Made by a program: the position numbers and the translations under genes. The notes below the pieces were generated by a model. The model ran no database searches and was not told where the DNA came from. It was given only the letters and a program-made list of their open reading frames with translations. This document shows positions 25,826 through 31,003 of a stretch of 64,000 nt of DNA, piece after piece; position 1 is the first letter of the stretch, and every line of letters begins with the position of its first letter. The DNA comes from a virus, in the IMG/VR virus record IMGVR_UViG_3300043434_000295, positions 62,001-126,000 of that record. The stretch is one strand, 5' to 3'.

Positions 25826-25902
25826 GCGCCTATAGCTCAGTTGGTCAGAGCAGTGGACTCATAATCCATTGGTCCTAGGTTCAAGTCCTAGTGGGCGCAC
25901 CA
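25826..25902 (+). tRNA. tRNA-Met(CAT)
   Basis: GCGCCTA/TGGGCGC, loop CTCATAA, T-loop TTCAAGT, CCA encoded. Could be elongator Met or an Ile2 type if modified at C34. Confidence 0.88.
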
Positions 25903-25935
25903 TACATATTTGGAGATACATTTGTAGGAGTAATC

Positions 25936-26496
25936 ATGTCACACGTTTTAGCACTTGATGCATCGGGCTTACCACGTAAGTGGATCAATTACGAAGATGC
26001 CATCACATATTTCGCAAAGGGAATGGTTGTCTGGTCACTAGGTGATACAGTAGCTACTTTCCGTGGCGGAGTGCAAAATGATGGTGTACTTTCTGTTATT
26101 GAAACTCCTTCGATCATTGCAGTAAAAGGCAAAGGTTTTAACTTAGAAAAGGCCGGAAAGGTAGTACTTTCTAACCGTACTTTGTTTGCTCGTGATAAGC
26201 ACGTATGTGCTTACTGTGGCGGATCGTTCTCTAATGGACAACTTTCTCGTGATCATGTACATCCTGTTTCACGTGGAGGCGAAAACACTTGGATGAATTG
26301 TGTTACTGCATGTATAAAGTGTAATACTTCAAAAGGTGCACGTACCCCAAAAGAATTCGGTCACGAACTTCTGTACGTTCCTTATGAACCTAATCACTTC
26401 GAAAATATGATTCTGCAAAACCGGCACATCCGAGCAGATCAAATGGAGTACTTAATCGGTGGTGTTCCAAAACACTCTCGTGTACTTCTTAACTAA
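25936..26496 (+). CDS. HNH endonuclease
   Basis: AGGAG precedes ATG 25936. 186 residues: CAYC ... SRDHVHPVSRGGENTWMN ... CIKCNTSKGARTP is a complete HNH with two zinc CxxC pairs. The family includes free-standing homing nucleases. An insertion between two tRNAs is typical of mobile endonucleases. Confidence 0.85.
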   Translation: MSHVLALDASGLPRKWINYEDAITYFAKGMVVWSLGDTVATFRGGVQNDGVLSVIETPSIIAVKGKGFNLEKAGKVVLSNRTLFARDKHVCAYCGGSFSNGQLSRDHVHPVSRGGENTWMNCVTACIKCNTSKGARTPKEFGHELLYVPYEPNHFENMILQNRHIRADQMEYLIGGVPKHSRVLLN

Positions 26497-26499
26497 TAT

Positions 26500-26577
26500 G
26501 TACGGGTGGCAGAGAGGCCCAATGCAAGAGTCTGCAAAACTCTAAAACCGTCGGTTCGAATCCGACTCCGTACTCCA
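26500..26577 (+). tRNA. tRNA-Cys(GCA)
   Basis: GTACGGG/TCCGTAC, loop CTGCAAA, T73, CCA encoded. Confidence 0.9.
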
Positions 26578-26712
26578 GACTGACGATTTCGGCTTGAAAA
26601 GCCCTTATAAATCAACAACTTATGAGGCTAAAATGCATACGTATGCATCCTGAGGGTGGATACCTTCTTCAAGCTGATTTCGTTCATCCTGATGCATTCT
26701 GGATGAAAATTG
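26578..26712 (+). ncRNA. Structured non-coding stretch with perfect palindrome
   Basis: GGCTTGAA (26591) pairs with TTCAAGCT (26668). A 16-bp perfect palindrome lies at 26633-26648, and TCATCC/GGATGA makes a further stem near 26690. No tRNA or ORF fits. Confidence 0.45.
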
Positions 26713-26749
26713 TATACTAAAGGTTACAGTGTAACAATGCATAAAATAG

Positions 26750-26802
26750 TGTACAATAATTGCTGGTTGGTGTATAATCTATCCATACGCTGCTAAAACA
26801 GC
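26750..26802 (+). promoter_or_regulatory. tRNA-array promoter 3 with boxB-like hairpin
   Basis: TGTACA (26750), AATAATTGCT block, 17 bp, TATAAT (26773), then GCTG-CTAAAA-CAGC (26789-26802). Confidence 0.7.
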
Positions 26803-26827
26803 AAAGGAATATTGTAGATCATAGCGG

Positions 26828-26880
26828 TGTACAATAATTCATGGATGGTTTATAATCTATCCATACGCTCTTTAACAAAT
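26828..26880 (+). promoter_or_regulatory. tRNA-array promoter 4 with boxA
   Basis: TGTACA (26828), AATAATTCAT block, 17 bp, TATAAT (26851); ATGGAT/ATCCAT spans the -10. GCTCTTTAACAAAT at 26867-26880 matches the E. coli rRNA boxA core. Confidence 0.75.
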
Positions 26881-26892
26881 TGATCACATATA

Positions 26893-26998
26893 AATTGCCG
26901 GGAGGCAATCACTATATGTAAGTGTACTAGAATGCGCCATGACGGTCGAGGAATTTATTCCCACCACGCAGGAAGACATAAGTACACTTACATATAGA
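26893..26998 (+). ncRNA. Structured RNA closed by 17-bp inverted repeat
   Basis: A small hairpin ATTGCC-GGGA-GGCAAT (26893-26908) precedes a perfect 17-bp repeat (26912-26928 with 26981-26997). The interior nests GCG/CGC, GGT/ACC and GGAAT/ATTCC stems. Ends one base before tRNA-Glu. Confidence 0.55.
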
Positions 26999-26999
26999 T

Positions 27000-27075
27000 G
27001 CACCGTTCGTCTATCGGTTTAGGACACCAGCCTTTCACGTTGGTAAGATGGGTTCGATTCCCATACGGTGTACCA
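27000..27075 (+). tRNA. tRNA-Glu(TTC), copy 2
   Basis: GCACCGT/ACGGTGT, loop CTTTCAC, T-loop TTCGATT, CCA encoded. Its loop is closer to the E. coli tRNA-Glu loop than copy 1. Confidence 0.9.
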
Positions 27076-27082
27076 GATTTCT

Positions 27083-27157
27083 GGTCTCAAAGTGTTCATG
27101 GACGCACGCGACACTGTCACTGTCGAAGAAGGGGATCGTTACCCCTTGGGACCGCCA
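27083..27157 (+). tRNA. tRNA-Asp(GTC)
   Basis: GGTCTCA/TGGGACC, loop CTGTCAC, G73, CCA encoded. T-loop is ATCGTTA instead of TTCRANN. Confidence 0.85.
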
Positions 27158-27163
27158 AGTTTT

Positions 27164-27238
27164 GCCGGATTAGCACAGCGGTAGTGCAATCGCCTTGTAA
27201 GCGATAGGTCGTCTGTTCGAACCAGACATCCGGCACCA
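27164..27238 (+). tRNA. tRNA-Thr(TGT)
   Basis: GCCGGAT/ATCCGGC, loop CTTGTAA, T-loop TTCGAAC, CCA encoded. Confidence 0.92.
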
Positions 27239-27239
27239 A

Positions 27240-27362
27240 GACACTACGCCTCGCAGCGGTGTCAATCTCAACATAGGGTTGAGCGTGTATAGTTCGGGTC
27301 TACGCCAGTAGGTCTTTTCGGTCACCACGTAGAGTGACGGCTAAAGTTCGTAATGCCACAAA
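27240..27362 (+). ncRNA. Structured non-coding stretch
   Basis: Three successive stems: GACAC/GTGTC (27240-27263), CTCAAC/GTTGAG (27267-27283) and GTCAC/GTGAC (27321-27338). No ORF or tRNA. Likely a processed spacer or an independent small RNA. Confidence 0.4.
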
Positions 27363-27366
27363 TTTT

Positions 27367-27440
27367 GCCCGGTTAGCTCAAAAGTAGAGCATACGACTGA
27401 TAATCGTAAGACAGAGGAGCGTTACCTCTACCGGGTACCA
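27367..27440 (+). tRNA. tRNA-Ile(GAT)
   Basis: GCCCGGT/ACCGGGT, loop CTGATAA, CCA encoded. Variant T-loop AGCGTTA. Confidence 0.85.
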
Positions 27441-27446
27441 AAACAT

Positions 27447-27531
27447 GGAGGTGCCGCCGTAATGGTATGGCAGGAGACTGTAAATCTTCCGACTTAGGTC
27501 ACAATAGGTTCGATCCCTATCACCTCCACCA
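27447..27531 (+). tRNA. tRNA-Tyr(GTA)
   Basis: GGAGGTG/CACCTCC, loop CTGTAAA, class II variable arm, T-loop TTCGATC, CCA encoded. Confidence 0.9.
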
Positions 27532-27539
27532 AGTTTAAT

Positions 27540-27619
27540 GGACTTCTGGTATTAGCAGGGAAGTACGCCGTGGGATTAATCCTTCGGAGGCGTTGGTTCA
27601 ATTCCAACGAAGTCCACCA
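27540..27619 (+). tRNA. tRNA with unresolved anticodon arm
   Basis: Perfect GGACTTC/GAAGTCC acceptor, good T-arm (GTTGG TTCAATT CCAAC), CCA encoded. The anticodon region folds best as CCGTGGG/CCTTCGG around a 6-nt ATTAAT loop rather than a 7-nt loop, so the isotype cannot be read. Degenerate or specialised. Confidence 0.6.
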
Positions 27620-27621
27620 AG

Positions 27622-27650
27622 TTTACATTATATCGCATTTGTGGTATAAT
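27622..27650 (+). promoter_or_regulatory. Promoter inside the tRNA array
   Basis: TTTACA, 17 bp, TATAAT, ending 9 bp before tRNA-Asn. Confidence 0.6.
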
Positions 27651-27659
27651 AAAGAATAT

Positions 27660-27735
27660 TCCGAAGTAGCACAGAGGTAGTTGCAGCGCACTGTTAATGC
27701 GCCTGTCGTAGGTTCGATCCCTACCTTCGGAGCCA
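27660..27735 (+). tRNA. tRNA-Asn(GTT)
   Basis: TCCGAAG/CTTCGGA, loop CTGTTAA, G73, CCA encoded. Confidence 0.92.
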
Positions 27736-27741
27736 AGTTTT

Positions 27742-27805
27742 AGAGTAGGTTCAGCAAATAAAAAGCATTCAACTTGTAATTGAAAACGCAAAAACTACTC
27801 TGTTG
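27742..27805 (+). ncRNA. CAGCAA RNA element b with bare anticodon arm (TGT)
   Basis: AGAGTAG pairs with CTACTCT (27795-27801); GTT-CAGCAA and GTTG are in the family positions. The interior is an anticodon arm only: TTCAA/TTGAA stem with loop CTTGTAA (C32, T33, TGT, A37, A38). No D- or T-arm, giving the outline of an armless mitochondrial tRNA. Confidence 0.7.
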
Positions 27806-27810
27806 TATTT

Positions 27811-27894
27811 GCCTAGGTGGTGGAATGGTATACACTCTGGTCTTAGAAGCCAGCGCCGCGAGGATTGAGAGTTCGAGTCTCTCCCTAGGCACCA
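27811..27894 (+). tRNA. tRNA-Leu(TAG)
   Basis: GCCTAGG/CCTAGGC, loop CTTAGAA, long variable arm, CCA encoded. Confidence 0.92.
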
Positions 27895-27898
27895 TGTT

Positions 27899-28109
27899 TT
27901 GTAAGTGTCAGCAAGAGAAAGTCACGCTGGTCAACATTCTTCGAAGGTGTTGGTCAGTAGAAGGTAGCGGGTTCGATCCCCGTCCGATCGGAAGATCGGA
28001 ATACAGTTGGAGTATCGTCTGGACTATTATCCCGAGTGACGTACCGAGTCCCGGCCGGCTTAATTACACGGGTGAATGGTGTCTATAACGATGGGGACAC
28101 TACTTACAA
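27899..28109 (+). ncRNA. CAGCAA RNA element g with permuted tRNA-elbow mimic
   Basis: TTGTAAG pairs with CTTACAA (28103-28109); TGT-CAGCAA follows the 5' strand. Nested inside are GTCAC/GTGAC, a TTCG-capped hairpin, and a tRNA-like core in permuted order: T-arm GCGGG TTCGATC CCCGT, CCGATC, GGAA tetraloop, GATCGG, then D-arm ATAC AGTTGGA GTAT. The acceptor-like helix is sealed by the tetraloop, so it cannot be aminoacylated. This is the topology of bacterial YrlA tRNA mimics. Confidence 0.65.
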
Positions 28110-28123
28110 ATTCAATACTCGCC

Positions 28124-28244
28124 TTGACTGATGGCGTAGAGAAGGATAAATTGTCAGTCATCTTTTTAAAGCGTACTGCTGAAGTTGGTTCAGTTAGATA
28201 GGGAGATCCAATTGCCTATATCGTTAGTATGCTTTAAAAAGATT
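28124..28244 (+). ncRNA. Structured RNA with 17-bp inverted repeat and pseudoknot
   Basis: GACTGA/TCAGTC hairpin, then 28160-28176 pairs with 28227-28243 over 17 bp (one G-T). The loop contains TTGG ... ATAGG ... CCAA ... CCTAT, whose pairings interlock as an H-type pseudoknot. Confidence 0.5.
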
Positions 28245-28246
28245 TT

Positions 28247-28321
28247 GGGGGCATGGCGTAATTGGGAACGCAGTAGCTTTGCAAGCTTCAGTTCGGGGTT
28301 CGATTCCCCGTGCTTCCACCA
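28247..28321 (+). tRNA. tRNA-Ala(TGC), copy 2
   Basis: GGGGGCA/TGCTTCC, loop TTTGCAA, T-loop TTCGATT, CCA encoded. One mismatch in the anticodon stem. Confidence 0.85.
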
Positions 28322-28331
28322 AGAATACTAA

Positions 28332-28566
28332 GACAATACTCGGTACTGTGAGTAGATGGAAACCGACCCATGCGAGACTGCGTGGGCTTCAATTACGCAG
28401 GCATTGGTAATTCTGTGCAGGTCAGATTGACGATGCGAAAGTAAGTCGGTCCAGTAGGGTCAGGAAAAGTATTGTCGGCGGAAAAAGCTGCCGGACGTCA
28501 GAAGTTAGATTCATACACATCGGTATCCATGGACCCGGTGGCAATTTGTTTCTAACGCCGTGTATA
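28332..28566 (+). ncRNA. Large structured RNA with terminal pseudoknot
   Basis: GACAATACT (28332) pairs perfectly with AGTATTGTC (28468). Inside are CCCATGC/GCGTGGG, AATTAC/GTAATT and CCGAC/GTCGG stems. Downstream, GTTAGA/TCTAAC and ATACAC/GTGTAT interlock (28504-28565) as a 6+6 bp pseudoknot. About 235 nt with no ORF. Large phage RNAs such as GOLLD and ROOL occur near tRNAs, but I cannot assign it to one. Confidence 0.55.
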
Positions 28567-28582
28567 CGTACAAGATTTTTAT

Positions 28583-28659
28583 GCCCCGTTAACTCAGTGG
28601 ATTAGAGTACTAGGCTACGAACTTAGGAGTCGGGCGTTCGAATCGCTCACGGGGTGCCA
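28583..28659 (+). tRNA. tRNA-Arg(ACG)
   Basis: GCCCCGT/ACGGGGT, loop CTACGAA, T-loop TTCGAAT, CCA encoded. A34 would need deamination to inosine to read all CGN codons. Confidence 0.9.
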
Positions 28660-28665
28660 AACAAT

Positions 28666-28741
28666 GCCAATATAGCTCAGATGGTAGAGCAGCGGACTGA
28701 AAATTCGTGTGTCGGTGGTTCAATTCCACCTATTGGCACCA
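28666..28741 (+). tRNA. tRNA-Phe(GAA)
   Basis: GCCAATA/TATTGGC, loop CTGAAAA, T-loop TTCAATT, CCA encoded. Confidence 0.92.
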
Positions 28742-28745
28742 ATAT

Positions 28746-28828
28746 GCACATGTGGCGGAATTGGTATACGCGCATGGTTGAGGTCCATGTCCTTCGGGTT
28801 GAGAGTTCGAGTCTCTCCTTGTGCACCA
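28746..28828 (+). tRNA. tRNA-Leu(GAG)
   Basis: GCACATG/CTTGTGC (one mismatch), loop TTGAGGT, long variable arm, CCA encoded. Confidence 0.88.
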
Positions 28829-28834
28829 AGTTTA

Positions 28835-28908
28835 CGCGGGTAGGGTGGTCACCACTGCAGTCTCATAAGCTCGCAGCATCGGCGGTTCGAATCCGTCACC
28901 CGCATCCA
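28835..28908 (+). tRNA. Initiator-like tRNA-Met(CAT)
   Basis: CGCGGGT/ACCCGCA gives the C1-A72 mismatch that marks bacterial initiator tRNA; loop CTCATAA; T-loop TTCGAAT; CCA encoded. The D-arm folds as GTGG-TCA-CCAC and the anticodon stem pairs poorly, so function is uncertain. Confidence 0.65.
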
Positions 28909-28913
28909 GTTTT

Positions 28914-28974
28914 AGGATCCATTCAGCAATCTTAAAAATTTCACTGTTAATGAAACCAAAAGAGGATCCTGTTA
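28914..28974 (+). ncRNA. CAGCAA RNA element c with bare anticodon arm (GTT)
   Basis: AGGATCC pairs with GGATCCT (28964-28970); ATT-CAGCAA follows and GTTA ends it. The interior is TTTCA/TGAAA with loop CTGTTAA, the same loop as the genuine tRNA-Asn. No D- or T-arm. Confidence 0.7.
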
Positions 28975-28979
28975 TTTTT

Positions 28980-29054
28980 GGTGATATAGCATAGACGGAT
29001 ATGCAGGGCTCTCATAAGGCTCACAGGAAGGATCGTTACCTTCTATCACCACCA
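28980..29054 (+). tRNA. tRNA(CAT), Met or Ile2
   Basis: GGTGATA/TATCACC, loop CTCATAA, CCA encoded. Variant T-loop ATCGTTA. May be the TilS-modified Ile2 type. Confidence 0.8.
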
Positions 29055-29069
29055 TATATAGAATATCAT

Positions 29070-29146
29070 CGGAGTGTAGCACAGCCTGGTAGTGCGCTTG
29101 CTTTGGGAGCAAGAGGTCCAAGGTTCGAATCCTTGTACTCCGACCA
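29070..29146 (+). tRNA. tRNA-Pro(TGG), copy 2
   Basis: CGGAGTG/TACTCCG, loop TTTGGGA, T-loop TTCGAAT, CCA encoded. Confidence 0.92.
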
Positions 29147-29160
29147 AATTTAGGATGAAT

Positions 29161-29427
29161 ATGATTGTTAACCCTTTGAAAAAGAATGTTCTGGTTGCAG
29201 AACGTAATCGTGAAAACACAACTGCCAGTGGAATAGTAGTACAAGGCGTTGAAGGTCTTGGTGAATCCAAGTCTGCTAAAGTTCTTGCGATTGGGCCAGA
29301 CGTCACTGAAGTAAAAGTTGGTGATACTGTTTATCTCATGTGGAATAAAGCAAAGCTTGTTAAAGTCGATGGTGCACAACGTGCTATCGTCGCTGAAGAA
29401 GACATTGTTGCTGTTTTAGAAGATTAA
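29161..29427 (+). CDS. GroES-like co-chaperonin
   Basis: ATG at 29161 with AGGA 5 nt upstream; another ATG at 29155 is too close. 88 residues of the Cpn10 fold: MIVNPLKKNVLVAERN, TTASGIVVQG (mobile-loop region), SKSAKVLAIGPDVTEVKVGDTV, and C-terminal EEDIVAVLED. Analogous to T4 gp31, which replaces GroES for capsid folding with host GroEL. Confidence 0.8.
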   Translation: MIVNPLKKNVLVAERNRENTTASGIVVQGVEGLGESKSAKVLAIGPDVTEVKVGDTVYLMWNKAKLVKVDGAQRAIVAEEDIVAVLED

Positions 29428-29429
29428 TT

Positions 29430-29505
29430 GCTGCTATAGCTCTAGTGGTAGAGCGCTTCCTTGGTAAGGAAGAGGTCACTGGTTCGAATCCAGTTAGCAG
29501 CACCA
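29430..29505 (+). tRNA. tRNA-Thr(GGT)
   Basis: GCTGCTA/TAGCAGC, loop TTGGTAA, T-loop TTCGAAT, CCA encoded. Starts 2 nt after the GroES stop. Confidence 0.92.
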
Positions 29506-29520
29506 TTCCAGGAGTTTTAT

Positions 29521-29709
29521 ATGAAAATGAGTGATGGCGGCAAGGGAAGTTCTCCTCGTCCTTATTCTGTAGATAAAGATACATACGCATCTAATTGGGA
29601 TGCTATCTTTGGTAAAAAGAAAAAAGAAGATAATACTGGTGTACAAAAAACCGAGTATTATGATATAATTTCTACTGAAGATTGCTTAACTGATAAAGAC
29701 AAACAATAA
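29521..29709 (+). CDS. Small conserved phage protein
   Basis: AGGAG precedes the ATG. 62 residues; MSDGGKGSSPRPYSVDKDTYASNWDAIFG resembles a short family spread through phages. Function unknown. Confidence 0.7.
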   Translation: MKMSDGGKGSSPRPYSVDKDTYASNWDAIFGKKKKEDNTGVQKTEYYDIISTEDCLTDKDKQ

Positions 29710-29716
29710 AGATATT

Positions 29717-29799
29717 GCCCGAGTGGTGGAATGGTAGACACAGCAGACTTAAAATCTGCCGCCTTGTGCGTACCGGTTCGAGTCCGGTCTCGGGTACCA
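29717..29799 (+). tRNA. tRNA-Leu(TAA)
   Basis: GCCCGAG/CTCGGGT, loop CTTAAAA, long variable arm, CCA encoded. Confidence 0.92.
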
Positions 29800-29828
29800 A
29801 TATAATTTGCATTGGTAGCACGTCGATG

Positions 29829-29836
29829 TATAAATA
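29829..29836 (+). promoter_or_regulatory. T4-type late promoter
   Basis: TATAAATA, the exact T4 late consensus, 15 bp before the ATG of the GIY-YIG gene with AGGAGG in between. No separate -35, as expected for late promoters. Confidence 0.55.
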
Positions 29837-29851
29837 AAGATAGGAGGCACT

Positions 29852-30457
29852 ATGCATTTTATCATTTATAAGACTACTCACGTTCAATCAGGCAAATATT
29901 ATATTGGGATGCATTCAACTTCTGATTTAGAAGATGGCTATCTCGGTAGTGGAAAATGGATAAAAGCTGCCGTGAAAAAGCACGGCAGAGACTCATTTGA
30001 AAGAGTAATTCTCAAAGAGCTATCATCATACGATGATATGAAGAATGAAGAAGCTAAAGTAATCAATGAAGAAGTTCTCAATGATCCGTTATGCATGAAT
30101 ATGATGCATGGTGGAAAAGGCGGCTGGAAAACATTGAATGATTCTGATTCTGCATATCAAAGACGAAGTGAAGCTGGTAAAAAAGCACACGAAGTTCATA
30201 AGCATTTAGTGAATAATCTTCAAAGAGGAAGTAATCAAAAGACTGTTTCTACGTTAAAAGAAAAATACGGCAATGATCATTTTGCAAAATTAGGCAAAAT
30301 GAAAAATGTAACAGATGAATACCGATCAAAATTAAGTAAAGCTCAATGCGGTATGAAAATGATAAACAATGGTAAAATAAACACCTTTGTGAAAAAAGAA
30401 GAATTGAATGAATACTTATCTAAAGGATGGGTATTAGGAAGAATTAGATCTCAGTAA
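29852..30457 (+). CDS. GIY-YIG homing endonuclease (SegA-like)
   Basis: 201 residues. FIIYKTTHVQSGKYYIGMHST is the GIY-YIG core, followed by GSGKWIKAAVKKHGRDSF; C-terminal repeats are DNA-binding NUMOD-type. Strong AGGAGG site. Its last codons overlap the 5' end of tRNA-Trp. Confidence 0.88.
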   Translation: MHFIIYKTTHVQSGKYYIGMHSTSDLEDGYLGSGKWIKAAVKKHGRDSFERVILKELSSYDDMKNEEAKVINEEVLNDPLCMNMMHGGKGGWKTLNDSDSAYQRRSEAGKKAHEVHKHLVNNLQRGSNQKTVSTLKEKYGNDHFAKLGKMKNVTDEYRSKLSKAQCGMKMINNGKINTFVKKEELNEYLSKGWVLGRIRSQ

Positions 30458-30522
30458 GATAACAGCAGTCGTCGGGTCTCCAAAACCCTGAAGTGTTGGT
30501 GCAACTCCAGCCTGGGATGCCA
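30448..30522 (+). tRNA. tRNA-Trp(CCA)
   Basis: ATCTCAG/CTGGGAT acceptor, anticodon stem GGGT/ACCC with loop CTCCAAA, G73, CCA encoded. The D-arm is weak and the T-loop is TGCAACT. An internal AGTCGTCG (30466) could instead pair with CGACGACT (30537), giving an alternative fold. Confidence 0.7.
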
Positions 30523-30632
30523 AATAAAAGTTGTGTCGACGACTAATCTCGGTGCTCCCGTTCTCCCGAGTTAAAATGACTGTTTGTGGTTCTCCCCTGA
30601 CGAGATAAAGCAAAAAGTAAGACGGGGCCAAA
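30523..30632 (+). ncRNA. Structured spacer after tRNA-Trp
   Basis: CTCGG/CCGAG and CCCC/GGGG stems with an A-rich loop, no ORF or tRNA. It also contains the CGACGACT strand that can invade tRNA-Trp. Confidence 0.35.
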
Positions 30633-30635
30633 TAT

Positions 30636-30726
30636 GGAAACGTGGCAGAGTTGGTCTATTGCTCCAGCCTTGAAAACTGGCGACTCTTAATCGGGTCCGT
30701 GAGTTCGAATCTCACCGTTTCCGCCA
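30636..30726 (+). tRNA. tRNA-Ser(TGA)
   Basis: GGAAACG/CGTTTCC, loop CTTGAAA, long variable arm, G73, CCA encoded. Confidence 0.92.
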
Positions 30727-30732
30727 AAATTA

Positions 30733-30822
30733 CGAGGGTTGCCAGAGAGGCCTATTGGCGCATCTTGGAAAGGTGATGGTTGCGAAAGCGGCACGAGAGT
30801 TCGAATCTCTCACCCTCGGCCA
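30733..30822 (+). tRNA. tRNA-Ser(GGA)
   Basis: CGAGGGT/ACCCTCG, loop TTGGAAA, long variable arm, G73, CCA encoded. Confidence 0.92.
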
Positions 30823-30827
30823 ATTTT

Positions 30828-30907
30828 GTGTGTTTCGTATAAATGTTTAGGGCATCATTACATGAGGGTAAAACCTCCGGATGTGGGTTCGAATCCCACA
30901 ACACACA
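30828..30907 (+). tRNA. tRNA-like gene without CCA, isotype unresolved
   Basis: GTGTGTT/AACACAC acceptor and perfect T-arm GTGGG TTCGAAT CCCAC. ATG follows the discriminator instead of CCA. In place of an anticodon arm there is GAGG-GTAAAA-CCTC, with the same hexaloop as the nut-like leader hairpins. Confidence 0.6.
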
Positions 30908-30909
30908 AT

Positions 30910-30997
30910 GGAAGATTAAACAGACTGGGTCTGTAACTGTTTCGAAAACAGATTGATCGCTTATGCGGTTGCAGTTCGATTCTGCAGTCTTCCTCCA
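30910..30997 (+). tRNA. tRNA-Ser(CGA)
   Basis: GGAAGAT/GTCTTCC, loop TTCGAAA, long variable arm, CCA encoded, discriminator T. The fourth Ser isoacceptor of the array. Confidence 0.85.
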
Positions 30998-31003
30998 ATA
31001 AGA

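Noticed and set aside
27240-27362. Additional tRNA between Thr and Ile
   Set aside because: No T-loop consensus or acceptor pairing could be found despite several stems.
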